Below are positions 1-11,894 of a DNA stretch of 64,000 nucleotides, in pieces. Below the pieces are notes generated by a model. That model worked only from the letters and a program-made list of their open reading frames with translations, ran no database searches and had not been told where the DNA came from. The first letter of the stretch is position 1, and each line of letters opens with the position of its first letter. A program made the translations under genes and the position numbers. The DNA is from Quercus robur (taxonomy: Eukaryota; Streptophyta; Magnoliopsida; Fagales; Fagaceae), in NCBI RefSeq assembly GCF_932294415.1, contig NC_065535.1, forward strand, positions 85,209,862-85,273,861, given 5' to 3'.

Positions 1-2442
1 CCTCTGAAAATATTTTGATTTGAAATGTTTTGACAATGAAACAAACGGACATAGAAAATAAAATACTAGACAACCAGCTCCAATAGGTTAATTATATAAG
101 TACAGGTTTTACTGAAGTTTTTCTAAAGTAGATGATTAATATATGTCATACGTCATAAGTTAACTCGGCCAATTATATAATGATTCTTATTACCAAAGCG
201 TACAATGTAAATATACCGGCATGTTTATAGGTGTGGAATCAGACTCTGCGCAGGACCATGTATGAATAGTAAATGAATGGATGAATTTGTGGTACACAAA
301 ACGACTGGCATGGAAAGTCTCCATCCTGTCTGATTGTTTCCTGCAAATGTTCAGAAATGCTTTGAAGAAAGTTTGGAATTGACCGATATCTATATATCTT
401 GTCCCTTACTATTGACCAAGACCAAACGTTTGGACTGACGATCTCATGGGATGTTTGACACATTTACTTCAAAACTAAAAACATGTGTTTAAAAATATGT
501 GTAGAAATATACGTATGTAAAAAAGTATGTAGAAATATATTTTTTATTATTTAAAAATTGAAAACATGTATTTAAGTAGGTACATCAAACAGGACCTAAT
601 TTTCCTTTACATATGTTTCCAACAAGCTTGAAACGTGGGCTGCAGGTTCAGGTTCATAACAGCCCAGTAAAAATTGCAAGTCCCACCAAGTTAGCATGGT
701 CAAGACTTCAGATGTTGCAACGATTGTTTCAGAGTTTTAAGCTTTAAAAGAGACATAGTTAATTCCCTTCCTGCAACACCAAATACTTGCCTTGAAAATC
801 ATTAGGGTTGTTCGAGTGGTTTTTAAGCCTCATAATTTTCTATGAAATTTTGTAAACAAGTCTCATAGGCTTGGGACCACCTCTAAAGAATTCCTCCATA
901 TAATTATGTGGTGTATATGAAACACAATGATTACAATTAATGCATATCTAAAGAATAGTAAAGGGTTCTAAGAGTCCTGTGCATCCATGTCAAGAAGAAA
1001 AAAAAAAAAAAATTTAAAAAGTCTGTTTTTGAATAGATTATTCAATTTAGAGTAAATAACATCTACCATCAATGCAAAACCTTTGAAAAAGAGGGCATCA
1101 CATTGTGCTCTCTAGAAGTTCTTTTTTTAAGTACAAAATTGGGTCAAATCTATTTGCCTAAGTCAAGATTTACAAATCATAATCATAGTTAAGCAAATTG
1201 AATCGAGTATTGAACTATCAAGAGAGTGATAAGATGATTCACTGATTCAACTGTTGGATTATTGGTTCAACATTTGGGTCACTAATGTCTTTTTACAAGG
1301 AAATATGAAAGAACATGTCATCTTATTGTTAATCATAAATTGTAGCCCCCACAATTTTTCATCTAACAGCTAAAAAGCCCCATATATTTGATTTCCTACT
1401 ATCCTTATTCTTTTCTTTTTCAAATTTATTATTTGAAATAATTTTCAAGGTGGACACCAAGAATCCTATTCCAACTATATATATATATATATATATAATA
1501 ATAAAAAAAGATAAATTATTAAAATTAAGACAATATTTAATTTAAACATGAATATGCAAGTATACCAAAGATTAAAATTTATAGAATATTATTGTTCAGT
1601 TTTTTTTTTTTTTCCAAATATAGAATTGACTTTTTATGTAAAAGAATGATTGTTATATGACTAACTATATTTGATGGATAAGTAAAAATACAAAAATTAA
1701 TTGGATCCAAAATGAGGAAATCTGCCTAAAGAGAGGGATAACTCCTATTGAAGAAAATGAGAGTGTCACTTGAGACCTTAAATAGTATTAGTCTATTAGA
1801 TCATATTCACGCGTACATGATCCTTATTTAGTATTGCGAAAATCCAAAATTTCACCATTTCCATTTAATTTCCAAGTTCGAAATAAAGAGGATTTTCACC
1901 ATTTCCATTTACCTCCAAGTTTGAAATAAAGAGGATCCTGATCGGCTGATCAGCCTGATCCAAAGGAAGTAGGAGAGAAATTGTATCAATTTCCCCCTAG
2001 CTAGACCAGGATGTCTAAGCACCCAAAAATACATAACTTTCTAACTTGAGCTGCGCCAACCTATCAAAATGGATCCATTAATTTAATTTTGTTTTTGATA
2101 GGTAATCAAACTTGATCCATTCCTGCAAACAAAACTCAATAGTAATATGGCATTCACTCATCCAGGATAGAAAGCTCACATCAAAATTCCAACTTCAATA
2201 GATAATTAGTTATATATGAATATCCATTAATTCCACAAGAACCCACGATGTACATAGTCCTATTACTATTACTAATAAGAATAGTAATGATAATAATTGG
2301 TACCTTAACAAAGACCTGAACGGAGGTCCATTTAGAACTAGACTGAAATCCTAACCTACTACGCAGACTGACAAGCTAAGTTTTCCCTCCCTACTCCAAA
2401 CTCCTGACTCCAATGGGAAAGCAATAGGTTGAAATGTAATTC
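1..2442. other. AT-rich spacer and 3' flank of the acidic-protein gene
   Basis: I see no supportable gene in this stretch. It has A/T homopolymers, a TA microsatellite near 1472-1495, and a short direct duplication around 1850-1935 in which a segment with 'tttcaccatttccattta' and 'gaaataaagaggat' occurs twice. A 74-codon minus-strand ORF at 239-463 has no recognisable family and no splice context. About 2270-2442 is probably 3' UTR of the minus-strand gene that ends at 2443. Confidence 0.5.
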
Positions 2443-5121
2443 TCACTTTCTCTTTTTTGAAGGTGGCTGGGGAACCTCCTCGTCCTCATCATCCTCTTCG
2501 TCCTCGTCTTCATCCTCCCCATCCTCATCGTCATCTTCATCATCACCATCATCATCATCGTCATCCTCGTCATCACTTCCTCCGTCACCATTGGCCTCAG
2601 GATCATCCTCAGGATCTCCTCCATCCTCCCCTTCCTCACCAGAGAAGTCCTCATCACCAGCATCTTCATCCTGATCATTAGCATCATCATCGTCGTCATC
2701 GTCATCATCATCATCCTCTGTTTCACTACCGTCTTTGTTCTCCTGATCAGGACGTTGCCTTTTGTGGAGTTCTTCAAAAGGAAACCTGCCGAGAGAAGTA
2801 AAACCCACCAACTTAATTGAGTTTCCGCACGAAAACCCATCGTGCAAGTATACAAGGCATGGAAGACTGAAGATCAATATTACCTTCCATCCATTGCAGT
2901 CAATTTTGGTGACACACTGATATCATTCAGCAGTGATCCAGTCTGAAAAAGGGCCTCGAGTAACGTTGGTCAGACAACTTAAACAAAGATGCATAGAAAT
3001 ACAAACAAGGAAATACCACAACATCTCATCCATAGCATCCAGCAGAGAACTTATCTAAAAAACAGGCTTTTGAATGTATTTTAAATGCAAAGCATCATCA
3101 AATATTTCCTCGTTGAATCAACTACCATTGCATTTACCAAAGTGTCTAGAAATTACATTGTTGACATAAATAGAGTGTGAGAGCAATTAGAAGACGGCCT
3201 TTTACAAACCAACATTTTCACATATCGTTTTACAATTTTTTGGTACATCTATATGCAGTTGACAGCAAGAAACCCCCAATTGGATATAATAGGATATAAT
3301 GAAGAAGACGGCCTTTTTGGAAACAGGATAATAGAAGTGGATGCTCATTTGTTATCTTGAAAGCAGGAATGGCATTATCAAATTTGTGATGCTTACCGAA
3401 AAGCAGATGCACAAATTTCCTTTATTGAGCCATAGAACTTAATGCAGGGCCCAATAAAAATTAGTTACGTGGTGACTCATATGAGTATCCACATGAACTT
3501 TTCATCACATGGCCTATTTAAGAGTCATGTAATTAGTTCATATGACTTTAATGAGTCATCCAAACATACAAATAAAATTTTCCCAATTTGGAAAAATCTC
3601 CTCAAACCCATTACGTGGCAATTCAAAAAAACATCTACATATATCGAATCACACAAATAATTAAATTATTTAAGCAAGTCGCTCATAACTAGGTCACGTG
3701 ACTAAAACTGCACGTGATAAGTTGTTTAAATTGCCATGAAGAGAGTTGGAGGAATTTTCCTCCAAGCTGGTTTAGAGGTAAACTCTTTCCCAAAAAATAT
3801 AAATAAACATGGGTGGGGTGGTCATTTTAGCCATAAACGTGGGTGGAGAAGATTCCTTCAGCCCAGTTTGAAGAGACACTCTAAGATCACAACTTTTGAT
3901 TTTGTCCATTTGATATAGAAATGGTAACACCAAATCAAGGTGGTGCTTAATATAACGTAAACAAAGATGCGACGGCATACATAGAAAGCATTAAAAAGCA
4001 TCAACTATGAAGGAATGTCGAAAATCAGGAAAGAGAGGTGTTGATATATAAATAAAAGTACTCTATGCTTAACAAAACTGATAACAAAAAATAGTAGGGC
4101 CTATTGAGCAATAAGATGGGGAATTTGTAACCATCAGCATACATTTTAAAAGCAGAATGGCTTAATTTTGGTTATTACAAGGAAAAGTGTTCATCCAAAA
4201 ATAAAGTATTCTATGCTACTCTAAGCTAAACTAATCAAAAACCAAAAAACAGTAGGGCCTATCAAGCAATAACACAAGGAATCTAAAACCATCAGAAAAC
4301 ATTTTAAAAGCAGAATGGTTTTTGGTTGCAAACAATATGGCATATAATTCTCCAATACAAGAAAAAGAAACCTAGCCCATAAAATGCAATGCTACATTTA
4401 TGCAAAAAACAAACAAACACAGATTCTCAAAACCCCCATTCCCCCCCCCCCCCCCCCACCCTTTTGAGTAAAGGTTTCAGCCCACAGATAGTTCAGGCAG
4501 CCCCATTAAAGACAGAATAAAATAATTTAAAAGAATGTCAAACACAACCAGGGAAAAAACTAGAAGGTTCCCAACAAATTCTTGTTCAGTACTCTCAAGC
4601 ACTAATTATGGATAAAAGAACATTCCAACAAAAGTAGCTCCCGATTAAAGCAAACAAATTTGTTCCCACAAACACCCAATATACAAAGCTATGTCCAGAT
4701 TTAACAAAAAGGGCATATTTTAATTCTGAAGCATCCCACATGAACTAAAACTACAAAGGGTTTTTGCTCAAAAAAACAAAAAGGAAAAATCTTAAGTATT
4801 ACATCACAATAAAGGCATGAAATTTGACAAAAAAATATTCAGGAAACCACTATGTCATAAACATAAAATATTCAGGAAACCTTAAAAGCAAACCAAAGGC
4901 ATGAAATTCCAACTCCTATACAATAATATTCAATGTTAAGAAGAATATAGAGCATTATAACTATTTTTTTTTTAAAAAGGCTAAGGTTGAAAAGGCTATA
5001 CCACCATGATAAGGCAAGCAAGCGACTTTCCAGCAGCAAGAACAGTCTCTACCACCATAGATTCCAAAACAGAGAAAACCCACATGTTATTCTCCACAGA
5101 GCTCAAACCCACCACCTCCAT
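2443..5121 (-). CDS. Acidic Asp/Glu-rich small nuclear-type protein (annotated in plants as 'VHS3-like' or 'prostatic spermine-binding-like')
   Basis: Three coding exons join in frame on the minus strand: 5002-5121, 2884-2942 and 2443-2785, giving about 173 residues and a TGA stop. Junctions are GT/AG and the phases agree (0, then 2). Residues 1-60 are not low complexity: a start MEVVG, a hydrophobic stretch around LAAGKSLACLIMV, then TGSLLNDISVSPKLTAMDGR and FPFEELHKRQRP. From about residue 80 it is almost all Asp/Glu with Gly/Asn/Ser, including a run of 11 Asp, and it ends PPSKKRK, a basic tail like a nuclear localisation signal. Plant databases give such proteins names borrowed from yeast VHS3 or spermine-binding protein because of the acidic tract; that is not evidence of function. 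A histone- or nucleic-acid-associated role is only inference. The start was chosen because the upstream in-frame ATG at 5208 adds 29 residues unlike the family. Intron 1 holds a poly-C run (4441-4457). The family match is from memory and unsearched. Confidence 0.82.
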
Positions 5122-5279
5122 TGTCCCCAAAAACCCTGAAAAATCAGAGAAAAAAATTGCACAAAGAGGGAGTTTTAGTGTATGTGTTTGAGAGACAGAG
5201 ATAGACAAATAGGCCTGAAAAGACTCAGAGAGAGATTGATTGGCTTCTGGGATTGTGGAGGGGAAGAGTCTTTTGGTTT

Positions 5280-5325
5280 GGTGCGGTTAGGGTAAACCCT
5301 AGGGTTTGGTCCGGTTAGGGTTTTT
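5280..5325 (-). promoter_or_regulatory. Telo-box-like promoter or leader motifs
   Basis: Just upstream of the acidic-protein gene the sequence carries AAACCCTAG and its complement around 5294-5308, and GGTTAGGG at about 5285 and 5313. Motifs of the AAACCCTA (telo-box) type are common near start sites of plant genes for translation and cell growth. Placing them in the promoter or 5' UTR is inference; the transcription start cannot be seen. Confidence 0.45.
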
Positions 5326-6023
5326 GCTAGTGATTTTTTTTGTTATTTCCAGCCCAAAATTCTCTGCTTCCACGAAAGGAAAAACATTTACTTGATTGGA
5401 TGATTTTTTGAGTGAGGAGTGGAAGTAGCTAAAGTTGGTGTGGCTAAAGTAAATGTTCTTTTTTTTTTTTAGAATTTGACCTTTAAGTAAGATCATTTTA
5501 TCAGATTTTTTTGACTTGAGGCTTCGGATCTAGTGTTGGAAATCCATGCCATGACAAACCAAGTGAAAACCATGTGGTCCTAAGTTTAATATAGCTAAAA
5601 TAAACCAATGATATTCTTTGTATTTTAATTTTTAAATCAAACATATGACACTGAGATGATTGGTAGGGTCTAGCTATTTGAAGTAGGGTTTATAGTAGGG
5701 AATGATATTCTTCTCTAAGACACTTGTCGTTTCAACTTTCCATAGGATGCTCTTCAAAAAAAAAAAAAAAAAAAACTTTCCATAGGATGGGACATGTCTA
5801 GGTTGAGTAAAGTTGAACAATGACTAGGTGAAGGGGCTATAAGGGCTTAGGTAGTGCAATATGGTCAAATACTAGTGGGTTGCACCATTAACTGAGTCGA
5901 ACTATAGATTATAGAAGATGGCCCAACCCTTGTGTATGTTGGACAGCACAAAAAGAAAAAAAAAAAAAATCGTCTTTCTTACTCTAACCATCAACGTTTC
6001 CATAAGTTTTTTTTTTTTTTTTT
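5326..6023. other. Spacer with a tail-only retroposon insertion
   Basis: I see no gene. At 5735-5749 and 5776-5790 the same 15 bases (ACTTTCCATAGGATG) flank a short insert consisting of CTCTTC plus a poly-A run. This looks like a target-site duplication around an almost completely 5'-truncated retroposon. Poly-A/poly-T runs lie at 5955-5970 and 6007-6023. Confidence 0.5.
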
Positions 6024-7515
6024 GGATAATTACACTTTATCACCCTAAACTATACTTCATGTTACACTTACTACCCTAAACTATGTGGATGTACACTTAC
6101 CACCCTAAACTATTATCTCTTGCACACTTTGCACCCTACTGTTTAGTTAACTGTTAATTTAGACTCATGTGCAAGTCATGTGAGAGTTGCAATAATCAAA
6201 AGATCAAATTGCCGCTTATTAACTGGTATCTTACAAACCTATATGATCCTCACTGCTACGCATCTTCTTCCCCACACTCTAGTCTCTTTGTTTCTCGCTT
6301 AGCTCCCCTGGTCCAAGTCTCTTGCTTTCATCAACTACAGATGAACTTCTCATCAACCAAAAAAGGTATTAATATTTACAATTAAAAAAATGAATGAACA
6401 CCTCAAGGATAAAGTCATTTAATACTACTTTCTTCACTGTACAATAACTATATCTCTTTCCAAGTTCCAACAACTCCAAATGCAAAGATTAATAAAAAAA
6501 CAAAAAGCCTAACTTCCATTTAATTTGTTGCAAACATCCACTTTCTCTAAATTTTAGCTCTCCTTTTGAATTTTTTGTCTTCTGTGTCCAAGAAAAAGCG
6601 AAAAAACTGATTAATTTTCCAGGGAACAAAGAAAATACCAAAGAATTCAAGACTGGGTTTTCTTGAGCATATTCTAAAAGCACTTTCTTTCCCTTTCCCT
6701 TTTAATTCTTACAAACACAAATGCCTCTCCACACCATGAATTACTATTTTTCTTCCTTAAACAGTCTAATTAAACCCAGTTTTTCATTGAAAGCATTTTT
6801 GGGTATTTTCCCATAGAGGTAAACAGAGCTTTAACAAGCACTTACAACACCCAAGTACATAAATTAATTAAAACCCGGATAAATATCAATTTTGATTTTA
6901 AAAATCTAAGCCAATTAATTGTAAAAGTTCAAGCTTTCAAACTAAGTAGCGATAAAAGCATACACAAAAATTAAACTAGACGACATATAGGAGAAAGAAG
7001 AGGACGAGGAAGAAAGACATGAGTACAGAGTAATTCACATTCACTGACCTGAAAAATAATAAAATTTAAAAAAGTGGTATATGTTGCCAAACGATGATGG
7101 GCAAAGTGGGAAAATTTCGCTAACGACAGCCATGAAAATGTCGTAATTTTTTTTTAATTGGGAAGACCGGAATCTCTATAGTTGATGAAAGCAACAGTGG
7201 GAGGAAGAAGAAGCTAGACACCGAGTGGAAGTGACAGACTGAGTTTGAGAGGAACTGAGAATATCACGTGAGGGTCTTTTAATTGGATGTTTTAAGAGAC
7301 TTGGGCAATTCTGTCTTTTAATTGGATGCAATGCACTCAAAAGTCATGTGACTTACACATGACTCTAATTTCCATCAAAGTTAACAGGTAAGTTAATGGT
7401 GGGGTGCAAAGTGTGCGAGAGATAATAGTTTAGGGTGGTAAGTGTGCATTCGCATAGTTTAGGGTGGTAAGTGTAACATAGGGTATAGTTTAGGGTGGTA
7501 AAGTGTAATTTCCCC
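6024..7515. mobile_element. Long-TIR fold-back element, probably MULE-type, non-autonomous
   Basis: The left end begins GGATAATTACACTTTATCACC and the right end is its near complement (GGTAAAGTGTAATTTCCCC). The arms run roughly 6024-6155 and 7380-7515. Each arm contains about three copies of a unit reading TTTAGGGTGGTAAGTG (or its complement). Both ends abut T runs, so a target duplication made of T could hide there. No transposase ORF is visible inside. The superfamily is inferred from the long inverted arms and is not secure. Confidence 0.65.
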
Positions 7516-7599
7516 TTTTTTTTTTTAGACAAAGATCTCCCAAAAAGAATTCTAGCCTTTGTTTGTTTTTTGGTTGCATGGTCACTGACCTGTTTATGT

Positions 7600-8050
7600 T
7601 ATGGTTAACTCAAGTTTCTTGAGGTTGGATTAGTCCCTTAACTTGGTCCCATCCAAACTCCGTGGTAAATAATCCGTTAAGATGTTGGTCACATATTGTC
7701 AACAAGTTTTGTAGCAAGAGAGGTAAGTAACGATCTCTTCCCATGATTAATTTCCTTCTTTGCTCACCTTTCTTTTCATATTTTGATTTTAGTTTCATTT
7801 TATTTCCTTTTTTATGAGTGTGAATTGTGATTGATGAAATTGTGTCTAAATGTTGATGTCTACAAGAAGATGGCTTTATTCAAACTAAAACAAGAATAAT
7901 TTTAGTAGTTTCTAGGTTTAGGGTTTCCTAGGGGAAGAGACATTCGTCACCCTGAAACGACGTAGGCTTGATCATCCAAAGAGTCTAGAGTTAATGCCTC
8001 ACATGTTCAAAAATAAAAAATAAATAAAATTGCCTAGGAAGTTTATGTTG
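7600..8050. repeat. Copy 1 of a direct duplication
   Basis: Sequence from about 7618 to 8010 (containing 'attagtcccttaacttgg', 'ttgattttagtttcatttta' and 'ttagggtttcctagg') recurs from about 8786 to 9315 in the same orientation with many substitutions. No open reading frame is kept in either copy. Confidence 0.7.
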
Positions 8051-8055
8051 GAAAT

Positions 8056-8701
8056 TGTAGTTGCCAAGAATGAGTTGACATAATACAATGAATTTGTAGA
8101 GGCAGGAACTTGAACCAAATAACCTAGCACAGTTGAAGAAGAAGAAAAATACAAGGAACAATGAAGAATACTAGTCCTCGGCCAAGGTCCGAAGACAGAT
8201 ACTCATATTAGATTGATCTCAAGAACGATTTGCGACAGTATTTCTCTCTCTAGGATCCTCCCTGAATTTCCCCTTCATGCAACAGAATCTCTTACGTTAT
8301 ATAGCTTCTTTCAGCTGATCTGGGCCCTTCATTTGTTGATCATGTAGGCCACTACTAGAGTGCTTGTCCCATTAGACGCCTTCCCAAATCTTCTATGAGT
8401 TACGGCAACCAAGACAGCACTGTTCAGGAGTCTTCTCCACATAAATGCAGCCAGGAAGTTTGGTAGGGTGTATTAAATGTGATGGCAACTACCATCCCTT
8501 CAGACACGTTAGGATTAACCCCCTCTCCGAAACTCTTCCTCTACAGTGTGACCTCCTCTAGTATTGTGCCATTGACGTGACCAAGGCTTGCCTCCCCGGC
8601 CTTGTCGTCCAAGGGTATGATCTCCTCAGAACTGCGTCAACCTCCTCTGCCTCAGATATGACACATGGCACTATTACCTTATTAAATTTCTGTATCCCAC
8701 A
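8056..8701 (-). mobile_element. Solo LTR, family A (TSD GAAAT)
   Basis: Read on the minus strand the element starts TGTGGGATACAG and ends in CA; on the plus strand it runs TGTAGTTGCC to TATCCCACA. It is flanked by the 5-bp direct repeat GAAAT at 8051-8055 and 8702-8706, the LTR-retrotransposon signature. A TATA-like element (complement of TTATATAG, about 8299-8306) matches the position seen in the other family members. There is no internal coding region or second LTR, so it is a solo LTR. Confidence 0.82.
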
Positions 8702-8785
8702 GAAATAATGTAAATTTTGTTTGTGCACACTATATTTAATTCCATAAGAATATGTATGTTCATTAGTGCACCTTGTTTTGAAGTT

Positions 8786-9489
8786 TAATTAGTCCCTTGA
8801 CTTGGCACCATCCAAGGTTTCTGGTGAATAACTTACTAAGAGGTTGGTCACTTGTTGCCAACGAGTTTGGTAGCAAAAGAGGTAACAATCTCTTTCTATG
8901 ATCAATTTCCATTTTCACTCATCTTTCTTTCTTTTTATATTTGATTTTAGTTTCATTTTATTTCATTCTTTATGCATTTGAATTTTGATTGATGAAGTTG
9001 TGTGTTTCAATGTTGATGTATGCAACAATATGGCTATATTCAAATAAGGGGGAAAACTAGAAATTTTTGCTTAGGGGGCCAAACCCCTATTTTTATAGGC
9101 TATATCTTTAAAAATGTTTGATAATTATAAGTAATATAAGGGATTTTTTTTTTTTTTAAATTGACCTTGGCTTTAGTTCCACCCCTAATTCAAATTTAAG
9201 CATAAACGGTTTTGGTAGTTTCTAAGTTAGGGTTTTCTGGGCAAAGAGATGTTTTTTGCCTCAAGAAGGCGTATGCATGATCATTCAATAGAGTTTGGGG
9301 TTAATGTCTCGTATGTGTACTATAGATAACATTTGCTTTAAGATGCATCCCTGCAACAAATAAGTTATTAGGTTAGGGTGTCTTTAATGAAAGATTTCCT
9401 TAAGTGAATCCCAACAATATAAGTGATTATAGACTATTGCAAATGTTCTTAAATTAGGTTGGGGATTCTTCAATAAAAGATTTCCTTAA
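8786..9489. repeat. Copy 2 of the direct duplication, with an insertion
   Basis: Homologous to 7618-8010. Relative to copy 1 it carries an extra segment at about 9047-9193. From about 9360 onward a short unit ('ctttaatgaaagatttccttaa' type, 70-100 bp apart) repeats about three times up to 9850, interrupted by the MITE at 9490-9744. Confidence 0.6.
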
Positions 9490-9744
9490 AGAGACATTTG
9501 GTTCACCGTGATGTTACCTTACATCGTAATATTACATTATTTTAATCTTATATTAATGTAATCTCAATACAAGGATACAAAATTACATTGTTTATGAAGG
9601 TGATGAGATTAAGATGATGTGATATATTTTATAATTTTAGATTATGGTAATGTTAGAAAAAATAAAATAAATAAAAAACCTTAATGTAACATCATCATAA
9701 TGCGCATCACATTAAAGGCACATCACAGCGAACCAAACGCCCTC
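9490..9744. mobile_element. Tourist-like MITE
   Basis: The ends are inverted: AGAGACATTTGGTTCACCG on the left and, on the opposite strand, AGAGGGCGTTTGGTTCGCTG on the right, both continuing into TGATGT. TAA flanks both sides (9487-9489 and 9745-9747), which fits a PIF/Harbinger 3-bp target duplication. It is about 255 bp with no coding capacity. Confidence 0.6.
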
Positions 9745-10155
9745 TAAGTATATCCTAATAATACGAGTGAGTGATTAAGTTATGGCTTCTTTAATAAAAG
9801 ATTTTTTTAAGTGTATATCGATAATACAAGTGAAGGTTAGCCATGTGGTTAGGTGAACCTAAGTAGGGTGGCTAACATCTTTTTAAGCTCATACCTTAAC
9901 TCCAGACTCAGTTTGTGTCATTAATCCTTCACACATGAGTCAAAGGTGGTTCTTAGCCCACACTAAACCAAGTGGTGACTCCTCTTTTCTGTTATGACCC
10001 ACAAGGCCTATGGTGTAATCCCAAGCTTATGATGTACCAATAGAATTTGAGATTACTATAGTAGGAAGGTAAGTGCTACATTTATAAGATTGCATGTGAG
10101 TATAGACTATTTTAAATGTTCATTAACAATGAATTCTCTAATGGGAATGGATTCC

Positions 10156-10928
10156 TGTAGGGGCGGTTTTTGGGGCCCAGGCCCAGCAAGTAAGTGGTTC
10201 TGGCCCAAAGGACCCTAGACAATGAATTTGTAGAGAGCGGGTTACAGAACTAAGGCTGGACGAAGTGAACGTTAGTTAGTTGTATGCCATGCAACAGTCT
10301 GAACGTAAGAATATCTCATTTATGTCCACAGGATACCGGTCCGAGGAGACGTATGAGAACACCTCTTGCTCTGATTAAAGACTACAGAATTCTTTAATCT
10401 CTCTCTCTCTCTTTTCCCTCTAAATTTTCCGATCCTTTCTTCATGGGGATTTCCTTCCCTTATATAGCCTCCTTAAATTGATAAAAGTCTTACACTTGTT
10501 AACCATCTGGACCTTCACTTGAGTGTCTGTCCCATCGGACATCCACCTTATCTTTCTATGAGTTGCATTGGCCAATATAACACTGTTCGCCTGTCTTCTC
10601 CACATTAATGCGGCTGGAAAAGTAGCTCCCTTGCATTTAATGCGGCAGTTGTGGTCTCTCCCTGGACATCCTATGCTTTTGTTCTTCTCCCTGCTTTGTG
10701 AGGCTTATCCTTATAACCAATATTTGTTTGGAATGACTCCTTATTATGGATAGGGTGCATGTTGGGCTCATATTTGGCGCGTCCGAGGGGACGTCTCCTT
10801 TAAATAAGTTTGGGCTTATTAGGGTTGGGTAGACAGTTGCTTCGGCGGCCCATTTTTCCTTTGGTCGTAGTTGGACTCTGTATAGGGCCCAAGGCCCGTT
10901 GTTTGACTTGGGAATTTTACCCTTACAA
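10156..10928 (-). mobile_element. Solo LTR, family A (TSD ATTCC)
   Basis: Begins TGTAGGGGCGG and ends ACCCTTACA on the plus strand, flanked by ATTCC at 10151-10155 and 10929-10933. Internal segments ('caatgaatttgtagag', 'cccttatatagcctcc', 'gagtgtctgtcccat') are shared with the elements at 8056, 51834 and 56121. The TATA-like motif reads as a promoter on the minus strand (CTATATAAGG), so the LTR sense strand is minus. Confidence 0.85.
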
Positions 10929-10933
10929 TTCCC

Positions 10934-11894
10934 ATAGTGGTTTTTTCATTGAAGAGGTTCTTCATTGATTTTCCACTTTGTTACCAAATTGGTGTCTTTT
11001 ATTGCCTTTAGATTTGGCATTATATTTGTGGTATAAAAATATATATTTGTGTTACTCTATTTGGAATTACTAGATTTTTTTTTTTTTGGAGAGGGGGGGG
11101 GGGGGGGGTTCAAAATAGGATCTTTTAGATTTGTCATTTTTGTATCTCAAAAAAAAAAAAAAATCAGCATTTTAATTGCTATTATAATTTGGGCACTGCA
11201 CAATTTTATTTTTTATTATTTATAATTCAATAGTTGGGGAAGAATGATTTGAATCTTGGACGTCTCTCCCATTGAAAACACTAGAAAATTCTAGTTAAGT
11301 TACAAAACTCTTGGCAACACTTGTGGTTATATTATTGAGTGAGAGTATCACTATACATTGTTGATGTGGTCCTCTGAGTGCACTAAATAACTTAAACATG
11401 TAATTAGTATTATGATTAATATTTGATTCAATTAATCTGTCACTTTTGTTTTGAGAGCGTTTCAACCTATGGCTCCACTCCTAATGATAGCTCATTATCA
11501 TCAAACCAAGACACACTAATCAATTTTGGTGTGGGCAGAGATTGAACCCTAGATCTCTTATCCAACCATCAAAAACTTTATCATTTAAGCTAACTGGAAC
11601 TCACAATTAATTTGTCACTTAGTGTTACATATATGTTATATAGTCGGTAACCCTTTAATAAAATATGAAATTTTTTTCTCTTTTATTTTTTTTCTAAATG
11701 TGAAGTTTAATAATTATGGTAATTCTTTCAAAAAAAAATTATGGTAATTATTAATAGGCATTTATTATGATTGTGTTTGATATGGAACTTTGTAGTTTAT
11801 GGTTGTTGCAAATCCATTCTAGAACTTGATAATGTGCCTCAAATGCTTTTGAAACCGTACCCTTTTTCTATCCTTTGTTGAAACAACACTGTAG
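10934..11894. other. Spacer upstream of the orphan ORF
   Basis: I see no gene. It holds a poly-T/poly-G run at about 11070-11108, a poly-A run near 11150, and at 11712-11749 a tail-only insertion: 'aattatggtaatt' repeated on both sides of CTTTC plus a short A run. 'agattgaaccctagatctct' near 11540 resembles a common plant repeat end. Confidence 0.45.

Noticed and set aside
239..463. Minus-strand 74-codon ORF
   Set aside because: No recognisable family, no splice or promoter context; length is within chance for this sequence.
2429..2681. Plus-strand ORFs of poly-Ser and His/Pro-rich type
   Set aside because: They are the antisense of the Asp/Glu repeat in the last exon of the acidic-protein gene.
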